A stretch of DNA of 14,183 bases, from assembly GCA_002386945.1 (NCBI GenBank), contig DGKH01000053.1:4487-18669 (forward strand), given 5' to 3'. Both the position numbers and the translations under genes were made by a program. The number at the start of each line of letters is the position of its first letter. Position 1 is the stretch's first letter. Under the pieces are notes generated by a model. The model saw only the letters and a program-made list of their open reading frames with translations. It did no database searches and had not been told where the DNA came from. Shown here in pieces: positions 1 to 6,116 of the stretch. This DNA comes from Proteobacteria bacterium UBA4575. GTDB taxonomy: Bacteria; Pseudomonadota; Gammaproteobacteria; UBA4575.

Positions 1-75
1 ATGACTTAACGCTGTTCAGGCTTTGATTTTGCGCCAACTACAGACCGGCCTGAGTCAGGCTGATCTAATACTCTC

Positions 76-387
76 TTACTTACAAGAAAGGCTAGCGTAG
101 TAGGCTGCGATGTTTTTCATATCATCATCACTCAAGCCGGCAACCATAGATGCCATCATGGCATTGTCGCGTGTACCGCTTTTGAATGCTGCTAATTGCT
201 GATACAGGTACATCTCTTTTTGGCCTGCCAGGTTTGGATAGATAGGCGCTGGGCTAATGCCAGCACCACCATGGCAGCCTGCACAACTTGCTGATTTCGC
301 TTTACCCGCATCGATATCTGCTGCCTGTACTAGGCCAGAACTCAAACTTACTACAGTGGCCATTGCCAAAATAATTGCTTTCATCAT
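76..387 (-). CDS. Exported class I cytochrome c (c4/c553-like, single heme)
   Basis: This is a small periplasmic electron carrier with one covalently bound heme c. Residues 1-22 form a Sec signal peptide (Lys then a hydrophobic core, ending near VQA|AD), leaving a mature domain of about 80 residues. The heme motif CAGCH is at residues 35-39. A Met-rich stretch at 77-81, just before LSDDDM, is where c4/c553-type proteins carry the distal Met ligand. YPNLAGQ, the following [12 protein letters not shown] and the C-terminal AAYYAS are typical of one lobe of cytochrome c4. Two ATGs stand in tandem: AAGGAG lies only 2 bases from the first but 5 from the second (ATG at 382-384), so the real protein may be 102 residues. 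No oxidase or reductase partner is visible nearby, so its redox partner is unknown. The family call is firm; the specific role is not. Confidence 0.93.
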   Translation of the reverse strand: MMKAIILAMATVVSLSSGLVQAADIDAGKAKSASCAGCHGGAGISPAPIYPNLAGQKEMYLYQQLAAFKSGTRDNAMMASMVAGLSDDDMKNIAAYYASLSCK

Positions 388-561
388 TACTCCTTAATTC
401 AGCGACTCCACGAATACTCATTCGTTCACGCTTCATTGCACGATTACGATAGTCAAAAAAGCCATCGAAAAATAATAACCACAGGCATTCTACCGACCTA
501 AGTTACTAAAAAAAATACCATCAGAGACAGTATGGTGATCCCATTCTGGATAGCCATAAAC

Positions 562-580
562 AAGATCTATAACAGATCTT
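562..580. repeat. Short inverted repeat AAGATCT-N5-AGATCTT
   Basis: Two 7-base arms, AAGATCT at 562-568 and AGATCTT at 574-580, are perfect reverse complements around the 5-base spacer ATAAC. Each arm also contains the self-palindrome AGATCT. No T tract follows on either strand, so this is not an intrinsic terminator. It could be a regulator binding site for either flanking gene, or chance in AT-rich DNA. Confidence 0.45.
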
Positions 581-592
581 AATTTAGGCTAA

Positions 593-619
593 ACAAGACC
601 TTGTGCTAAACTTTATAAT
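593..619 (+). promoter_or_regulatory. Candidate promoter with overlapping 12-bp dyad
   Basis: A perfect -10 hexamer TATAAT stands at 614-619, about 75 bases before the start at 696. No good -35 sits 16-18 bases upstream. Instead the -35 zone is occupied by the dyad ACAAG-AC-CTTGT (593-604), and an alternative extended -10 (TG-C-TAAACT) lies at 604-612. A dyad overlapping the -35 position is a common place for an operator, but function here is inferred from position only. Confidence 0.35.
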
Positions 620-695
620 AGTTATTTAAATTTACATTAAACAAAGACTATGAGATTTAATAATCATACCTAACTTTACACAAGGCTCAACTATC

Positions 696-1028
696 ATGTT
701 ACTTATCAGCTTAAACGAGTTCGCGATAAATCTAATCTCCAACGGCCTTTTCCTATGGATCCTCTTCAGCTTGGCTAACAATCGTCGAGCAAGAAATAGT
801 TCACCAATCAACGTGCGGCTATCACGCTTAGTAGGGACCGTATTCGTCTCCCAACTCGCCGGCTTTTATCTTGCTATCCCGGTAGTCAATTACTTATTCG
901 CCATTGTATTGTGCGGCTACCTGATCAATCTTTTCTCTTCATGTGGCTGGAGCCGAAGTCTTTTAGTTGCCTTGCTTAGCAACGCAGGCAGTCTTGCACT
1001 GATCAGCCTCATCAGGCTAATCAATTAG
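696..1028 (+). CDS. Unrecognised small integral membrane protein
   Basis: I do not recognise this 110-residue protein. It looks like a bacterial inner-membrane protein with about three hydrophobic segments (roughly residues 10-27, 46-82 as one or two helices, and 87-107). A basic loop with NNRRARN around residues 28-34 is likely cytoplasmic. No catalytic motif, Cys pair or charged in-membrane residue stands out. The start is ATG with only a weak AAGG ten bases upstream (682-685). It stands alone between two oppositely oriented genes, with a candidate promoter at 593-619. The frame and hydrophobicity pattern look genuine, but a protein of this size with a weak ribosome site could be a fast-evolving orphan. 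No function is proposed. Confidence 0.6.
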   Translation: MLLISLNEFAINLISNGLFLWILFSLANNRRARNSSPINVRLSRLVGTVFVSQLAGFYLAIPVVNYLFAIVLCGYLINLFSSCGWSRSLLVALLSNAGSLALISLIRLIN

Positions 1029-1097
1029 CAAAACCTCAAACACCTGCGACGCTAAACAAGGCCACACAAACCGGCATTTTTAGCATTATTTGACGCG

Positions 1098-1523
1098 CTA
1101 CTCGACTGTAACCGTGATTGTTTCAGACATGACTGGCGGCTGATGCGGCATATGATGGTGATCACCCAGCAATAGTTGTAAGCGATGCTCACCCTTAAGT
1201 AGATCTAGCGTTACTTCGGTCTGCCCACCGCCAAAATGTTTCACATGCTCGCTTGCAGGCAGTGGTTTTGATAGGTCTGGCAATTGCTCTAAATCGATCA
1301 ATAGATGATGGTGTCCAGTATTCTGTTTTTTAACGCCCGCGGGTGCAACGCCCATCCCTTTAAGACCAAAGCTCACACTAAACGGTGAAGATAGGGTCTG
1401 ACCATCAACAGGCTGAATGAAATAGACCTCGGCATCTTTCGGCGCCATAGAGACATGGCCATCGGCAGACAAGGTGGAGAACGGCATAAACAAAACACAT
1501 AAACTAACTATCAATTTCTTCAT
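1098..1523 (-). CDS. Exported DUF4399-type protein, histidine-rich
   Basis: This is a 141-residue periplasmic protein of unknown function that I recognise as DUF4399-like. A Sec signal peptide covers about residues 1-20 (KK, hydrophobic core, LSA|DG). The mature part is a compact beta-rich domain starting with VYFIQPVDGQTL and SPFSVSFGLKGMGVAPAG. Conserved histidine clusters follow: TGHHHLLID (69-77), HVKHFGGGQTE (93-103) and LLLGDHHHMPHQPP (117-130). The His clusters suggest metal binding, but that is inference; I know of no demonstrated activity. The start has a good ribosome site (AAGGGA, about 7 bases away) and a possible promoter at 1578-1608. It is convergent with the 696-1028 gene, and no shared operon partner is visible. 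Confidence 0.88.
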   Translation of the reverse strand: MKKLIVSLCVLFMPFSTLSADGHVSMAPKDAEVYFIQPVDGQTLSSPFSVSFGLKGMGVAPAGVKKQNTGHHHLLIDLEQLPDLSKPLPASEHVKHFGGGQTEVTLDLLKGEHRLQLLLGDHHHMPHQPPVMSETITVTVE

Positions 1524-1577
1524 TTCTAGATCCCTTATAACTAAATATTTTATTCATCCTAGCAGACAGCAGAGTTC

Positions 1578-1608
1578 AGTATAGTCTTGTTGCATTAGCG
1601 CATACCAA
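1578..1608 (-). promoter_or_regulatory. Candidate promoter of the DUF4399-type gene
   Basis: Read on the minus strand, TTGGTA (1603-1608) and TATACT (1578-1583) are separated by 19 bases. The -10 matches consensus at 5 of 6 positions and the -35 at 4 of 6, but the spacing is longer than optimal. The implied leader is about 50 bases. Confidence 0.35.
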
Positions 1609-1678
1609 CACCCCATCGCCACCTTTACAAGGATCAAACTAGCCAGTGCTTTATGCAACACCTACCTAGCAACATTTT

Positions 1679-1687
1679 TGTTACACT
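1679..1687 (+). promoter_or_regulatory. Candidate extended -10 promoter for the membrane-protein pair
   Basis: TG-T-TACACT at 1679-1687 fits an extended -10 element about 28 bases before the ATG at 1715. No good -35 is present 17 bases upstream, which extended -10 promoters can tolerate. The implied leader is about 20 bases and lacks a clear ribosome binding site. Confidence 0.3.
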
Positions 1688-1714
1688 AGGTTTTTATTTT
1701 CTACGTTGTCCTCT

Positions 1715-2032
1715 ATGAACTATCTAAAGTCACTAGGCTTACTCCGTGGGGGCTTGATCGTCCTTGGCATCTTTAATGTGTTAATCCGTCCTGAACCGGG
1801 ATCTTACATTTCTTACTCTGGTTGGGAGATGGTACAGACCTTGGTCGCACCGGCTGCCGCACCATTATTCATCATGGTTATTTTATTTGATGCCTTGATG
1901 TCAAAAATACGTGCCAGCGATAGCAGTGGTGAAGAGAGTACGCGCTTTCGCATCATCCTCTGGACAGAACTAGCGGCTGTCGCATTCATGATTGTCATGT
2001 GGCTTCCGTTCTACTTGGCGATTGGCCGATAG
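1715..2032 (+). CDS. Small membrane protein upstream of SpmAB-type protein
   Basis: This is a 105-residue protein of unknown function. It has about three membrane segments: near residues 7-24, 40-60 (rich in AAAAPLFIMVILFDAL) and 80-102. A charged, probably soluble loop with KIRASDSSGEESTRFR lies between the last two. I chose the ATG at 1715. An in-frame TTG at 1706 would add only three residues, and neither has a clear Shine-Dalgarno sequence. The stop is only 3 bases before the ATG of the SpmAB-type gene, so the two are almost certainly co-transcribed and probably translationally coupled. It may be a partner or accessory subunit of that protein; this rests on position only. Confidence 0.72.
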   Translation: MNYLKSLGLLRGGLIVLGIFNVLIRPEPGSYISYSGWEMVQTLVAPAAAPLFIMVILFDALMSKIRASDSSGEESTRFRIILWTELAAVAFMIVMWLPFYLAIGR

Positions 2033-2035
2033 CAC

Positions 2036-3268
2036 ATGCTTAATTGGTTTTGGGCTGGCTGCATCCTTATTTCATTTCTGGCTTGCCTGATCCAATTACT
2101 ATTTTTTGGTAACACACTGATCTTTGATCAGGCGATTCGTGCTTTATTTAACACCGCAGGTTTAAGTGTCGAGATTGCTATTGGCCTCATCGGTTTAATG
2201 GCGGTTTGGCTGGGCTTCTTCAAGATTGCCGAACAAGCTGGATTGATTGAGCGTGTCGCTATTGCCTTAGATCCTTTGTTTCGAAAGTTAATGCCTGAAC
2301 TCTCGAAACGTGATCCGGCCATGGGTGCAATCACCATGAATTTAGGGGCTAACGCCCTAGGCCTAGATAATGCTGCAACCCCATTAGGCATTAAGGCCAT
2401 GCAGCAGTTACAGAAAAACAATACGACGCCAGATACCCTATCCAATGCGCAGATTCTTTTTCTTGTACTCAATACATCTTCAGTAACTGTCTTACCCATC
2501 AGCGTGTTTTTATTTCGCGCACAACAAGGCGCACTCTACCCAACTGAAGTATTCATCCCTATTCTGCTCGCCACTTTCACATCGACTTTAGTGGGCTTAT
2601 TCAGTGTTGCCTATGTGCAAAAATTAGATCTATTCAACCGCACGGTACTTTTATATCTTGGCGGTCTAAGTGCGATTCCAATCGGCCTTGCCATCTATTT
2701 TATGAATCTGCCTGCCGACCAGATGAGTCAACAGGCACAGCTGTTTGCCAACTTCACTTTATTTGCAGTGATTGCGCTGTTCCTGATTGCTGGCTTACGC
2801 CAAAAGATCGATGTCTATGCGGCCTTTGTTAGTGGAGCCAAACAGGGTTTTCAAACAGCGATTGAATTAATCCCTTATTTAATCGCCATGTTATTGGCTA
2901 TTGCCATGCTACGTGTCAGTGGTTTACTCGCCGGGCTTATTTCTGGATTGAGTTATTGCTTTAGCTTACTGCATATCGACACTGCATTTATTGATGCACT
3001 GCCTACCGCGCTAATGAAACCCTTTAGTGGAAGTGGTGCACGTGCTGCCATGTTAGATGTGATGCAAACAGAGGGAGTGGAGTCTTTTCCAGCGAAGGTA
3101 GCTGCCGTCATGCAAGGCTCTACAGAGACTACTTTTTATGTGTTGGCGGTCTATTGTGGCGCGGTGGGGATTACAAAAATTCGTTACGCCATTGCCTGTG
3201 CTTTATTGGCAGATGTTGCCGGTATCACAGCGGCGGTCTTTTTATCTTACGTATTCTTTGCCAGTTAA
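2036..3268 (+). CDS. Fused SpmA-SpmB-type 'gate' domain membrane protein
   Basis: This is a 410-residue polytopic inner-membrane protein combining the equivalents of Bacillus SpmA and SpmB in one chain, with two nucleoside-recognition/gate domains. The SpmA-like half (about residues 1-200) carries GLDNAATPLGIKAM at 109-122. The SpmB-like half (about 205-410) carries LPTALMKPFSGSGARA at 322-337 and QGSTETTFYVLAVYCGAVG at 360-378. Each half is roughly the size of the separate Bacillus proteins. In spore formers SpmA/SpmB affect spore-core dehydration; in a non-sporulating Gram-negative the substrate is unknown and transport is only an inference from the fold. Its start follows the upstream small membrane protein by 3 bases with no obvious ribosome site, suggesting coupled translation. 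Its TAA shares bases with the stop codon of the convergent acuI-like gene. Confidence 0.9.
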   Translation: MLNWFWAGCILISFLACLIQLLFFGNTLIFDQAIRALFNTAGLSVEIAIGLIGLMAVWLGFFKIAEQAGLIERVAIALDPLFRKLMPELSKRDPAMGAITMNLGANALGLDNAATPLGIKAMQQLQKNNTTPDTLSNAQILFLVLNTSSVTVLPISVFLFRAQQGALYPTEVFIPILLATFTSTLVGLFSVAYVQKLDLFNRTVLLYLGGLSAIPIGLAIYFMNLPADQMSQQAQLFANFTLFAVIALFLIAGLRQKIDVYAAFVSGAKQGFQTAIELIPYLIAMLLAIAMLRVSGLLAGLISGLSYCFSLLHIDTAFIDALPTALMKPFSGSGARAAMLDVMQTEGVESFPAKVAAVMQGSTETTFYVLAVYCGAVGITKIRYAIACALLADVAGITAAVFLSYVFFAS

Positions 3269-4272
3269 GACTTAACGCGAACCAGCTGGCGACCCTGCAC
3301 TTGACCCTTGAGCAAGGCATCAAACGCCTGTGGTAATTCCTGCAAACCGATCTCTACAGCACAGACTGCCTCTAGTTTTTGCGGCAGCCAATCACTGCCT
3401 AAACGTTGCCAAATATTTTTTCGCAGGGCCTGTGGGCAGGCGGCAGAAGTCACCCCTAGAATAGACACACCACGCAAGATGAAAGGCATGGTACTGGTAT
3501 TCAATTCAACACCAGCAGCCATACCAACACTCACAATATTGCCCCATGGCTTGACTGATTTACTCAAGCTAGCAAGTACATCACCGCCTAAATTATCAAT
3601 CGCCCCACCCCATTGTCCTTTTAACATCGGGCTAGCATTATTATTCAATTCATCGGTATGCCTGACATCCTGCGCACCTAAGGAACGCAAATAAGCATGG
3701 TGTTCTTGCTTTCTAGTCATGGCGATTACGTCAAAGCCAAGTTGTGTTAATAGCTGCACTGCAAAACTACCGACACCTCCACTGGCACCGGTGATTACAA
3801 TAGGGCCCTGCTCTACCTGCTGATGATTATCCAGTAGTCGCTGCACTGCCAAGGCCGCGGTAAACCCAGCGGTCCCCAAGATCATCGCGCTGCGCGTATC
3901 CAAACCCGGTGGCATCGGCATTAACCATTCAGCGGGTATGCGTGCGTAGTGGCTGTAACCACCATCATGCACTTCACTGAGTCCGCTACCGTTAGCCAGT
4001 ACTTTTTGTCCCGGCGTAAAATCAGCATGTTCAGAAGCGACCACCGTGCCAGCTAAATCAATGCCGCCATTTAATTCAGGCAGACGCAGGATCTTACCCC
4101 TGCCGCTACCGGCCAGGGCATCCTTGAAATTAACACTGGAATATTCCACCTCAAGCACCACTTCACCAGGGCTTAGCTGGTCTAAGGAAACCTGTTCTAC
4201 CGCAGCACCTTGGAAACCGTCGGCAGCATGAATGCGAAAAGCAGGGAAAAATTCTGGGATGGACTGGCTCAT
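3265..4272 (-). CDS. acuI: Acrylyl-CoA reductase/YhdH-family zinc-free MDR oxidoreductase
   Basis: This 335-residue medium-chain dehydrogenase belongs to the AcuI/YhdH (YhdH/YhfP quinone-oxidoreductase) family. Characterised members reduce acryloyl-CoA to propionyl-CoA with NADPH. Visible family features are SSVNFKDAL (45-53), GRGKILR (57-63), GIDLAGTV (70-77), AMILGTAGFTAAL (129-141), the dinucleotide-binding GASGGVGS (162-169), MPFILRGV near the C-terminal third, and the final QGRQLVRV. It lacks the structural-zinc Cys cluster of alcohol dehydrogenases, as expected. The ATG overlaps the purK stop (TAATG) and has no Shine-Dalgarno sequence of its own, so translation should depend on purK. 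Its place at the end of a purine operon is unexplained. The true substrate may be another enoyl-CoA or electrophile. Confidence 0.87.
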   Translation of the reverse strand: MSQSIPEFFPAFRIHAADGFQGAAVEQVSLDQLSPGEVVLEVEYSSVNFKDALAGSGRGKILRLPELNGGIDLAGTVVASEHADFTPGQKVLANGSGLSEVHDGGYSHYARIPAEWLMPMPPGLDTRSAMILGTAGFTAALAVQRLLDNHQQVEQGPIVITGASGGVGSFAVQLLTQLGFDVIAMTRKQEHHAYLRSLGAQDVRHTDELNNNASPMLKGQWGGAIDNLGGDVLASLSKSVKPWGNIVSVGMAAGVELNTSTMPFILRGVSILGVTSAACPQALRKNIWQRLGSDWLPQKLEAVCAVEIGLQELPQAFDALLKGQVQGRQLVRVKS

Positions 4273-5426
4273 TAGGCCGGAGGATTCATCATCTGTTGAT
4301 AGGCTGCTTCACCCAACTTGATCGCATCGGCTACCGATTCGGCCAAGACATTAAAGTGACCCATTTTACGACCCGGCTTAGCACCGGCTTTACCGTAGAT
4401 GTGCACCTTGATATTAACGTTATTGTATAAAGACTCGGCTGCTAGCTCACCCTGATGCCAGGCATCGCCAAGGATATTCACCATGGCCACTGGCGTGTGA
4501 TAGCGTGTATCAGCTGGCACCCAGCCACAGAGCACTCTCACCTGCTGTTCAAATTGCGAGATAGAACACGCATCTTGTGAGTAGTGGCCACTGTTATGTA
4601 CCCGTGGTGCAATCTCATTCACCAGTAAGCGTTGTTCTGGATCGATGAAATACTCCACCGCCATAATGCCAACATAGTCGAGGTTTTCAGCAATCCGCTG
4701 CGCCAATTCACAGGCATAGGTTTGCAACTCATCACTCACTTCAGCCGGCACACTACTGATATGTAAAATGCCATCTTTGTGTACGTTACGAGCCACTGGG
4801 AAGAAGCTAATCTCACCCTGTTGATTACGCCCCAGCACGACTGAGATTTCACTCTCGAGCTGGATCTTTTCTTCTAGGATGCAAGGCACTTCACCCATTT
4901 CAGCAAATGCATTCGATGCCGCTGCAAGATCCTCGACTACCGCCTGACCTTTGCCGTCATAGCCAAACTCTGCCGTCTTCAAGATACAGGGGAAATTGAG
5001 ATCAGTTGCAGCGTCTATGTCCTGCAGACTGTTAATCGCTTTAAACGCAGAGGTCGGGATACCGAGGTCATTAACAAAGGTTTTCTCTCGAATCCGATTC
5101 TGTGCAATGTGCACGGCATTTGGATTCGGACAGACTTGGCAATAGCTTTGTAGGTAACGCAGCGTATCAGCTGGAATGTTTTCAAACTCAGTAGTCACTA
5201 CGGCACAGGCTTGACCAAATTCAGCCAAGGCAGTTTTATCATCATAGGCGGCTTGAATATGGCGATAGGCCACTTCGCCTGCAGGACTTACTTCATTCGG
5301 ATCGTAAACCCAAACTTGATAACCCATTTCGGCTGCGGCCAAGGCAAACATGCGGCCTAATTGACCACCGCCCAACATGCCAAGTACGGCACCCGGTTGT
5401 AAGGGAAATGTTACGTCTAATGACAT
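4272..5426 (-). CDS. purK: N5-carboxyaminoimidazole ribonucleotide synthase
   Basis: PurK is an ATP-grasp ligase that converts AIR, bicarbonate and ATP to N5-CAIR, the substrate of PurE, in de novo purine synthesis. The 384 residues match normal family length. Visible features are GGGQLGRM (19-26), TEFENIP (79-85), the ATP-grasp segment KTAEFGYDGKGQ (150-161), LEEKIQLESEISVV (184-197), NEIAPRVHNSGH (270-281) and KPGRKMGH near the C-terminus. It follows purE by 68 bases that contain a hairpin, and its stop overlaps the start of the acuI-like gene. The ribosome site before the ATG is weak, so purK may be expressed at a lower level than purE. Confidence 0.97.
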   Translation of the reverse strand: MSLDVTFPLQPGAVLGMLGGGQLGRMFALAAAEMGYQVWVYDPNEVSPAGEVAYRHIQAAYDDKTALAEFGQACAVVTTEFENIPADTLRYLQSYCQVCPNPNAVHIAQNRIREKTFVNDLGIPTSAFKAINSLQDIDAATDLNFPCILKTAEFGYDGKGQAVVEDLAAASNAFAEMGEVPCILEEKIQLESEISVVLGRNQQGEISFFPVARNVHKDGILHISSVPAEVSDELQTYACELAQRIAENLDYVGIMAVEYFIDPEQRLLVNEIAPRVHNSGHYSQDACSISQFEQQVRVLCGWVPADTRYHTPVAMVNILGDAWHQGELAAESLYNNVNIKVHIYGKAGAKPGRKMGHFNVLAESVADAIKLGEAAYQQMMNPPA

Positions 5427-5458
5427 CGTATTGTTTTGACTCTACTAATTGTGTGGTG

Positions 5459-5489
5459 AATCAGTGACGTTTTAAAACAAACGCTGATT
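5459..5489 (-). other. Hairpin between purE and purK
   Basis: The arms AATCAG (5459-5464) and CTGATT (5484-5489) pair, and inside them CGTTT (5468-5472) pairs with AAACG (5479-5483). This leaves a 3-base bulge (5465-5467) and a 6-base loop. It lies entirely in the 68-base gap just after the purE stop codon. There is no T tract downstream on the minus strand, so it is not a canonical terminator. An mRNA-processing or stabilising structure, a weak attenuator, or a protein-binding dyad are all possible. It does not match the PurR consensus of E. coli well. Confidence 0.5.
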
Positions 5490-5494
5490 TCATC

Positions 5495-5980
5495 TTATGC
5501 GGGTGGTAGTACTTTGGCCAAGACCTGATCACGCTGTTTTGCGCGAAAAGTGGCTAATTTTTCTGCTAAGGCCGCATCTGTATTTGCGATCATCGCGATA
5601 GCGAATAGCGCAGCATTGGCAGCGCCAGCCTCACCAATGGCAAAGGTCGCGACTGGAATGCCCTTGGGCATTTGTACAATAGATAAGAGTGAATCTTGGC
5701 CTTCAAGATGCTTTCCTGGCACGGGTACACCTAATACCGGAACATCAGTCATTGCCGCCGTCATACCAGGTAGATGCGCTGCACCGCCGGCTCCCGCAAT
5801 AATGCACTGCAGTCCGCGCTCGTGCGCAGTAGATGCGTATTCAAATAAAAGTTCAGGGGTACGATGTGCTGAAACCACCTTACATTCATGGTCCAGATCG
5901 AACTCATTTAGCATATGATCAGCCGCCTGCATGATGCGCCAGTCACTGTCACTGCCCATGATAATGCCAATTTTGGCCAT
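5495..5980 (-). CDS. purE: N5-carboxyaminoimidazole ribonucleotide mutase (class I PurE)
   Basis: PurE moves the carboxyl group of N5-CAIR to carbon, giving CAIR, immediately after PurK. The 161-residue protein has the class I signature: IIMGSDSDW (6-14), VSAHRTP with the probable catalytic His39 (36-42), [12 protein letters not shown] (62-73), VLGVPV, then [21 protein letters not shown] and [10 protein letters not shown] companion PurK in the same operon supports the bacterial two-enzyme class I route rather than direct AIR carboxylation. It is the first gene of the purE-purK-acuI unit and is divergent from purC across 136 bases. The Shine-Dalgarno sequence is weak. Confidence 0.98.
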   Translation of the reverse strand: MAKIGIIMGSDSDWRIMQAADHMLNEFDLDHECKVVSAHRTPELLFEYASTAHERGLQCIIAGAGGAAHLPGMTAAMTDVPVLGVPVPGKHLEGQDSLLSIVQMPKGIPVATFAIGEAGAANAALFAIAMIANTDAALAEKLATFRAKQRDQVLAKVLPPA

Positions 5981-6116
5981 ATTTATGCACTCTTACCGAT
6001 AAAAAACGCGCATTTTCCAACTTTTTGCGTCATAAGGCCAGTACTATATCCTGTGTTCTATATCCATTTGAAGCCAATGGCACTACAATTGCCGCCCTTA
6101 TTGACCGGGATACCGA
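5981..6116. promoter_or_regulatory. Divergent purE / purC control region
   Basis: These 136 bases must hold the promoters of both purine transcription units. Towards purC, a TACAAT -10 lies at 6084-6089, giving a leader of about 21 bases, but its -35 is poor. Towards purE, TATAGT- and TATAGA-like hexamers occur around 6030-6060 on the minus strand without a convincing -35. ACGCGCATTTT and TTTTTGCGT lie about 10 bases apart at 6006-6030 and loosely recall a purine-repressor half-site arrangement, but they do not fit the E. coli PurR consensus closely enough to call an operator. Confidence 0.45.

Larger units (their letters stand above)
388..695. promoter_or_regulatory. AT-rich intergenic region between divergent genes
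   Basis: This stretch of about 300 bases separates the minus-strand cytochrome c gene from the plus-strand membrane protein gene. I find no credible reading frame in it. The part next to the cytochrome gene contains its ribosome binding site (AAGGAG on the minus strand, 390-395). A minus-strand TTGACT lies upstream of it, but no good -10 follows at the right distance. The part nearer 696 holds two dyad symmetries and a TATAAT box, listed separately. The stretch probably contains promoters for both flanking genes; no RNA gene was recognised. Confidence 0.5.

Noticed and set aside
48..60. Palindrome GCCTGAGTCAGGC downstream of the cytochrome c gene as a terminator
   Set aside because: The stem is only 5 bp with a 3-base loop, and no T tract follows on the minus strand.
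5..97. A plus-strand open frame reading LNAVQALILRQLQ and onwards, ending at TAG 98-100
   Set aside because: It begins just after an in-frame TGA at 2-4, has no ATG or ribosome site, and overlaps the cytochrome c 3' end. It is probably chance, although a pseudogene tail cannot be excluded because the window starts here.
1051..1084. GCTAAA / TTTAGC inverted pair between the convergent genes ending at 1028 and 1098 as a terminator
   Set aside because: The arms are AT-rich and separated by 22 bases, and no stable stem with a T tract results.
1680..1689. GTTACACTAG, also present at 9527-9536, as a shared regulatory motif
   Set aside because: A 10-base match within 14 kb is expected by chance, and the common core is just a -10-like hexamer.
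5550..5918. Long open frame antisense to purE
   Set aside because: It lies fully opposite a strongly conserved gene, its translation is low-complexity Ala/Ser-rich, and it has no ribosome site; it is a by-product of purE codon use.
6006..6030. PurR operator between purE and purC
   Set aside because: ACGCGC and TTTGCGT half-sites are present but the spacing and central bases do not fit the E. coli consensus; mentioned only as context.
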